The translations under genes and the position numbers were made by a program. From Prosapia bicincta (taxonomy: Eukaryota; Arthropoda; Insecta; Hemiptera; Cercopidae): 64,000 nt of DNA. The stretch spans positions 88,062,542 to 88,126,541 of the forward strand of contig JBAIZL010000003.1 in NCBI GenBank assembly GCA_036971475.1, written 5' to 3'. Every line of letters starts with the position of its first letter. Position 1 is the first letter of the stretch. The notes under the pieces are model-generated. The model saw only the letters and a list, made by a program, of their open reading frames with translations. It did no database searches and was not told the DNA's origin. Shown here piece by piece: positions 58,938-64,000 of this stretch.

Positions 58938-60352
58938 TGTATAAAACTACAACCAAATATCCTGACTGGACACTTTACAGGTATATTGTAATATAGGTAT
59001 ATAGTAATGTATAAAATTACAACCAAATATCCTGACTGGACACTTTACAGGTATATTGTAATATAGGTATATAGTAATGTATAAAATTACAACCAAATAT
59101 CCTGACTGGACACTTTACAGGTATATTGTAATATAGGTATATAGTAATGTATAAAATTACAACCAAATATCCTGACTGGACACTTTACAGGTATATTGTA
59201 ATATAGGTATATAGTAATGTATAAAATTACAACCAAATATCCTGACTGGACACTTTACAGGTATATTGTAATATAGGTATATAGTAATGTATAAAATTAC
59301 AACCAAATATCCTGACTGGACACTTTACAGGTATATTGTAATATAGGTATATAGTAATGTATAAAATTACAACCAAATATCCTGACTGGACACTTTACAG
59401 GTATATTGTAATATAGGTATATAGTAATGTATAAAATTACAACCAAATATCCTGACTGGACACTTTACAGGTATATTGTAATATAGGTATATAGTAATGT
59501 ATAAAATTACAACCAAATATCCTGACTGGACACTTTACAGGTATATTGTAATATAGGTATATAGTAATGTATAAAATTACAACCAAATATCCTGACTGGA
59601 CACTTTACAGGTATATTGTAATATAGGTATATAGTAATGTATAAAATTACAACCAAATATCCTGACTGGACACTTTACAGGTATATTGTAATATAGGTAT
59701 ATAGTAATGTATAAAATTACAACCAAATATCCTGACTGGACACTTTACAGGTATATTGTAATATAGGTATATAGTAATGTTTAAAATTACAACCAAATAT
59801 CCTGACTGGACACTTTACAGGTATATTGTAATATAGGTATATAGTAATGTATAAAATTACAACCAAATATCCTGACTGGACACTTTACAGGTATATTGTA
59901 ATATAGGTATATAGTAATGTATAAAATTACAACCGAATATCCTGACTGGACACTTTACAGGTATATTGTAATATAGGTATATAGTAATGTATAAAATTAC
60001 AACCGAATATCCTGACTGGACACTTTACAGGTATATTGTAATATAGGTATATAGTAATGTATAAAATTACAACCAAATATCCTGACTGGACACTTTACAG
60101 GTATATTGTAATATAGGTATATAGTAATGTATAAAATTACAACCAAATATCCTGACTGGACACTTTACAGGTATATTGTAATATAGGTATATAGTAATGT
60201 ATAAAATTACAACCAAATATCCTGACTGGACACTTTACAGGTATATTGTAATATAGGTATATAGTAATGTATAAAATTACAACCAAATATCCTGACTGGA
60301 CACTTTACAGGTATATTTTAATATAGGTATATAGTAATATATAAAATTACAA
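58938..60352. repeat. 70-bp tandem array, 20 copies
   Basis: The unit ATTACAACCAAATATCCTGA, CTGGACACTTTACAGGTATA, TTGTAATATAGGTATATAGT, AATGTATAAA has an exact 70-bp period and repeats about 20 times almost without change. Variants are ACCGAATAT at about 59932 and 60002 (two adjacent units) and TTTAAAATT at about 59780. The last unit degrades into ACCAAATCTATCGTAACTGG, the ancestral version seen in single-copy fragments. Near-identity of all units implies recent amplification or efficient homogenisation. Confidence 0.98.
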
Positions 60353-60719
60353 CCAAATCTATCGTAACTGGATACTTTATAGGTGGGCCTATTTAAATAT
60401 ATGTATACGCAGTACGGCGCGCCGTTGATACGCGGACGTAGTAAGCTACTTCTTTTACTCGACAATGAATTTTTTACCCAAATTTAATTTGACAAAAATC
60501 TTATTTGTTTCCTTGCGCGAGAGTTTTCATTATTTTTTTCATATACCTGATGACTTTCTGCGTCGTCCGGTATAATTTTCCCCCTATAAAACACGTGGGA
60601 ACGGGAAATAAATATCTGAAATTTTACATGGACATTGTTAGCGTCCCTGGTTTTCACAAAGGCCTATTTTTATTTAGAGATTCCATCAACGCTCCGCCCC
60701 ACTGGCCTTGGAAACTTCC

Positions 60720-61295
60720 TTAACCCTTTCATTCCCAAATTGTGTTATTGTCGAGAAAAAAAATATTTTTTACTTTTTTCTTATTATGTAGGGTACAAAT
60801 AGACAATAAAAATTTTTTAAATATTTTTATGACCGGTAATTAAGTTTTTATAGCATGTTGTTCAGGAACAACATTGGGTCTTGATAAGAATTTAATGGAT
60901 AACCGTGTTTTAAGATATTCCTTATAAACAATAACAATCTTTTCATTTAATTCACTCTTAAACTTAGAACTAAACAACAGGGTAGCACTAGCTAAAAATT
61001 CTCTTAAAAAATATTTATAAATTTACACTTTTAGCTAATACAATATATGAAATATTATATACATTTACATACAAACTCTTTATGGCGATGAATTGTCTTT
61101 ACAATGAAATTACAAGAAGCAGTTCTTAGTCTTTGTAAAACACAAGTTAACATTGCACTTATTACATTTTATGTGAGCAAAACCATTCTTACAGTTCTTA
61201 CATCGACCTTGTTTTTTATCACAAATAGGGAGATGGCAAATGTTGTCAAACCTGACATCAGCAACTGGTCTCACGGTAGGTTTATAAACTATAGT
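60720..61295 (-). pseudogene. piggyBac 3' end with C-terminal zinc-binding domain, inside the Helitron
   Basis: TTAA at 60720-60723 is followed by CCCTTTCATTCCCAAATTGTG, a piggyBac-type terminus beginning CCC. On the minus strand (61290-61105) the frame reads RPVADVRFDNICHLPICDKK, QGRCKNCKNGFAHIKCNKCN and VNLCFTKTKNCF. This matches the Cys-rich C-terminal domain of piggyBac transposases (paired CxxC motifs). The 5' part is missing, with no second TTAA end recognised, so it is a truncated insertion or a fragment carried by the Helitron. It differs from the piggyBac at 3690-5748, which retains only the 5' half. Confidence 0.8.
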
Positions 61296-61408
61296 TTTAT
61301 ATATTTATTGGGATTTAATTTCAGTAAATTAAATCAACCCACAACAAATACAAATTAAATCAATACAAGTATTCGTCAACCCCGTACGAAGGACGGGTAC
61401 TCTTCTAG

Positions 61409-62229
61409 TACAATATAAATATTTATAGTATTAAAAGTTGAATGAAATTATCCGATGTTTAAATTACCTAACATTTAACACATGTTTCATATTAAGTTTG
61501 TAATTTTTGAGCAAATATAATGGTGGAAGAGGGGTGTCGCCTAATGGCAGTGTAATAAAGGGGGGGGGGGTGCAGAGCCTGGATGATTGAGAACCCAAGC
61601 TATAGAAGCAATTAAGTTTCATGTTCATTGAGCACCCTTTAAAATTGCAATGTATTTAAATTAGTAAAAAATGCAATGCACTCATTTTGTCAACCTGTGC
61701 CTCACGTTAAGCGTAAAATCACATTTGATATTCAAAATTTTGCCTTAAAAGGGAGTGTCGCCAGAAAGTAAATACCCCTCCACAGATGGGCCATTGTCTA
61801 GAATATCGCAAAAACATGTTACTAATGATTGTAATTTACTAGGCCACTATTACGCCATGACTATCAGACCTGTATGATTAAGTACATCTAATGATTTCAT
61901 ACAATATTTGGAACAGCTTATTTTCCTCTTCCGACTCTAATTCTATCTTTCGGGGATCTTTGATTATAGTTGTTTCCTTGAAGTGGTCGGCGTGGAAGCA
62001 GGAAATCTGTAGTAAATTTTGTAACTTTATGTACATTGACTAACACATGTGCGTGAGCTTGCGTTTATACCTTTAACATTGTTGTTTTATTTCAGGAAAA
62101 TATTTTTAAACACTTCCTTTAACGGAATGTTTTCGCCCATATCAGAGTGAACGATGATTTGACAATGTTCCCACAGAAATGAGGTAAACATGTTTCATAA
62201 AAGATAATTCTTCAAATACTCTTGGGAAA

Positions 62230-62300
<71 letters not shown>

Positions 62301-62495
62301 AATAATTAAAAGCCCTGTGATCGTAGCTGATAATTTAGGAGGTTAGAGCTATAGTGGACCGTCCTTCTATTGTTAGATAACAGGCGCTAAAGATTAAAAA
62401 AATTCATTAGACTATTATTAATTTGCATATTTTTTTCCTGCTATTGGACTCCCGGTACCCGCCCAACCATCGTGGCAGCAATCCTCTAGTACAGG
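61409..62495. other. Intergenic; (TA)n microsatellite at 62236-62297
   Basis: No gene recognised. A long AT/TA dinucleotide run occupies about 62236-62297, and a G-run occurs at 61560-61570. Confidence 0.7.
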
Positions 62496-62499
62496 TGTA

Positions 62500-63010
62500 T
62501 CCAAAACCAAGTCCCGGGGGCCAAATTCGGCGCAACAGTGACATAAATCCGGCCTGCTACAGTTAGTGGCTTATTGTTGTAATAAGTGGGATAAAAAGAC
62601 ATAAGCTTTATGTAGTTGGGGAGGTACTTCACTTGTACCAAATATTTAAAGATTTTCATTAAAAAAATTCCCGATCACTGCTCGAAATCCAAAGAAGCGC
62701 TGAATGACTTTTTCGCAACTAAGCCAGCGTACGGCAATGTGAGGTAAATCAGTATCTTCAATCTCTCCAGTAAACTTACGAATTTCTCTGTGATTCAGTC
62801 CAGTGGATCTGATGAAATTACCAATTGATGTGACGTTTTAGAACTTCAGCAGACATATCCAAACATTTTCGGCACAGAGACAGTTGTTGAATGATACAAT
62901 GTAAGACTAACGGTTTTGAACCATCCTCATTTTCTACAGCCTTTGACACAAAAGCGCCACTGCTTTATTTTTATCACACGTGTTTTCGCCTCCAACAGTT
63001 ATTAATAGCT
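62500..63010 (-). pseudogene. hAT transposase remnant (GTF2IRD2/EPM2AIP1-like type)
   Basis: The minus strand around 62835-62660 reads NFIRSTGLNHREIRKFTGEI then EDTDLPHIAVRWLSCEKVIQ and RFFGFRAVIGNFF. The LNHR-F-...-VRWLS--KVL-RFF-LR pattern is that of hAT transposases related to GTF2I-repeat-domain/EPM2AIP1-like proteins. The beginning and the dimerisation domain are not intact, and the flanking translation contains stops. The plus-strand CCCGGGGGCCAAATTCGGC at 62513 is typical of the adjacent non-coding part of such elements. Confidence 0.75.
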
Positions 63011-63149
63011 ATTACGTTTTTCCATCGAAGGTTTTTTATTAACTAATGGCATTTTCAACTCACTTACTAATATCTTCACCAGTGGTCGTGCCGTGAATAC
63101 TATTATTCTTCAGGACGAGTATAGATCTAGAGATTATAGATAAAGGCAG

Positions 63150-63556
63150 GAAAACTAATACGGTGTCGGCTCTTGGAACTTACTGTAGTAATCATTATGG
63201 CCCCAAGGCTGGAAAGTTATCAGACCCCTGCTCTAGTGAGCAGCCTCCGTCCACAAGCCCATACGATTAGTATCCCTACACCACGCGTGAGGGAATCGGG
63301 ATAGATTAGTCATGTACCAAGCGGATAAGCTCTATCCATGGATAACCAGGAATACAATTAATACGGTGTCGGCTCTTGGAACTTACTGTAGTAATCATTA
63401 TGGCCCCAAAGGCTGGAAAGTTTTCAGACCCCCTCCGTCCACATGCCCATACGATTAGTATCCCTACACCACACGTGAGGGAATCGGGATAGATTAGTCT
63501 TGTACCAAGCTGATAAGCTCTTTCCACGGATAACCAGGAATACAATTAATACAATT
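63150..63556. repeat. Tandem duplication, two copies of about 200 bp
   Basis: The block beginning ACGGTGTCGGCTCTTGGAAC at about 63160 and ending GATAACCAGGAATACAATTA repeats from about 63363 to 63552. Copies share GTAGTAATCATTATGGCCCC and GATTAGTATCCCTACACCAC. The second copy lacks CTGCTCTAGTGAGCAGC between GACCCC and CTCCGTCC. The two are roughly 93-95% alike. Confidence 0.9.
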
Positions 63557-63831
63557 GGCCCAATAAGTTGCAGGGTGTTATCTATTAAAATTTAGCATAA
63601 CTGCACTTAGTCCTCTATGGCAGTAAAAGTACATGTCACCAGCCCTATTTCTGCTCTCAACTCAATTTCTTAAGAAAAGGGTTGGCATACTTTGGCTCTA
63701 ACTGCCTACATTACAATTATTTTTATTTGTTTTTTATTCAGCCAAGTGAAGGGTTTGATAAGGACAATGAATACAGGCAGAATACATTGTACGTAAATAT
63801 GGGTGTATGTGAAAGAGAGAAAGAAAAAAAG

Positions 63832-63835
<4 letters not shown>

Positions 63836-63862
<27 letters not shown>
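63836..63862. repeat. (GA)n microsatellite and GA-rich right edge
   Basis: A GA run within a purine-rich region (about 63810-64000) made of GAGA, GATA and AGACA repeats, continuing to the window edge. Confidence 0.95.
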
Positions 63863-63863
<1 letters not shown>

Positions 63864-64000
63864 TTAGGCAGAGAAACGAAAAAACAGATAGAGCTAGAGA
63901 GAAAGATAGCTAGACATACATTCAGAAAGAGAAATAGAGTAAGATAGAGAGCCAGCGACAGAGGAACAAACAGTCAGATAGGTAGGCAGAAAGAGACAGA

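Larger units (their letters stand above)
58225..61408 (+). mobile_element. Non-autonomous Helitron, about 3.2 kb, both ends present
   Basis: The 5' end is TCTATAATATTATAAA preceded by A (58224). The 3' end is CTAG (61405-61408) followed by T. The palindrome CCCGTACGAAGGACGGG (61381-61397; seven-base stem with one mismatch) lies eight bases upstream. TC start, CTRR end, subterminal hairpin and A/T insertion site are the Helitron hallmarks. No Rep/helicase frame exists, so it is non-autonomous. Inside are an inverted repeat (58565-58727), facing copies of the ACCGGGCGACGCAGAAAGTC module (58367 and, inverted, 60550), the 20-copy 70-bp array and a piggyBac 3' fragment. Confidence 0.82.

Noticed and set aside
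58938..60352. Regular 70-bp repeats considered as a CRISPR array
   Set aside because: Whole units are identical with no unique spacers, the surrounding DNA is eukaryotic, and the array lies in a Helitron.

Overview
This is AT-rich nuclear DNA of an animal, almost certainly an insect. Four genes can be recognised. RARS2 (mitochondrial arginyl-tRNA synthetase) is a split gene with GT-AG introns. Gdown1/POLR2M is an RNA polymerase II regulator. mRpS9 is a mitochondrial ribosomal protein, of which only the C-terminal part was found. pyrexia (pyx) is an insect-type TRPA channel with an intronless reading frame. Penelope-like, piggyBac, hAT, Tigger/pogo, mariner and Helitron remnants fill the introns and intergenic DNA, as expected of an insect genome with large transposon-rich introns. 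I cannot name the species.

Layout. 1-1175: a foldback MITE and a possible last exon of a rightward gene entering from the left. 1176-8202 (minus): Gdown1, two exons. Its 6.6 kb intron holds MITEs, a TTAA-flanked piggyBac with a Penelope fragment nested in it, and Helitron-family DNA with a 74/79-bp tandem array. 8203-8574: short divergent promoter interval. 8575-28759 (plus): RARS2, eight coding exons giving 577 aa. Its introns carry palindromic MITEs (one about 730 bp, one nearly perfect hairpin), Tigger/pogo pieces, a 50-bp tandem repeat and a Penelope remnant. 29443-33725 (minus): the last two exons of mRpS9, tail to tail with RARS2. 33726-42904: transposon remnants (inverted Penelope terminus, mariner, hAT) and featureless AT-rich DNA. 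42905-45634 (minus): pyx. 45635-64000: no gene recognised. This part holds a 26-bp tandem array (50.5-51.25 kb), a hAT element with a perfect 8-bp target duplication, a Helitron with both ends and a 20-copy 70-bp array, a piggyBac 3' end inside that Helitron, a second hAT coding remnant, and a tandem duplication near the right edge.

How the genes relate. RARS2 and mRpS9 both serve mitochondrial translation and converge. RARS2 and Gdown1 are head to head with 372 bp between start codons and may share a promoter. pyx is functionally unrelated. The 5' exons of mRpS9 were not found, so they are either cryptic in 34-43 kb or lie beyond pyx. The most unusual features are structural: amplification of the same sequence module into tandem arrays at two loci 52 kb apart, a Helitron/piggyBac nest with an uninserted paralogous site close by, and several long palindromes inside introns of an essential gene.
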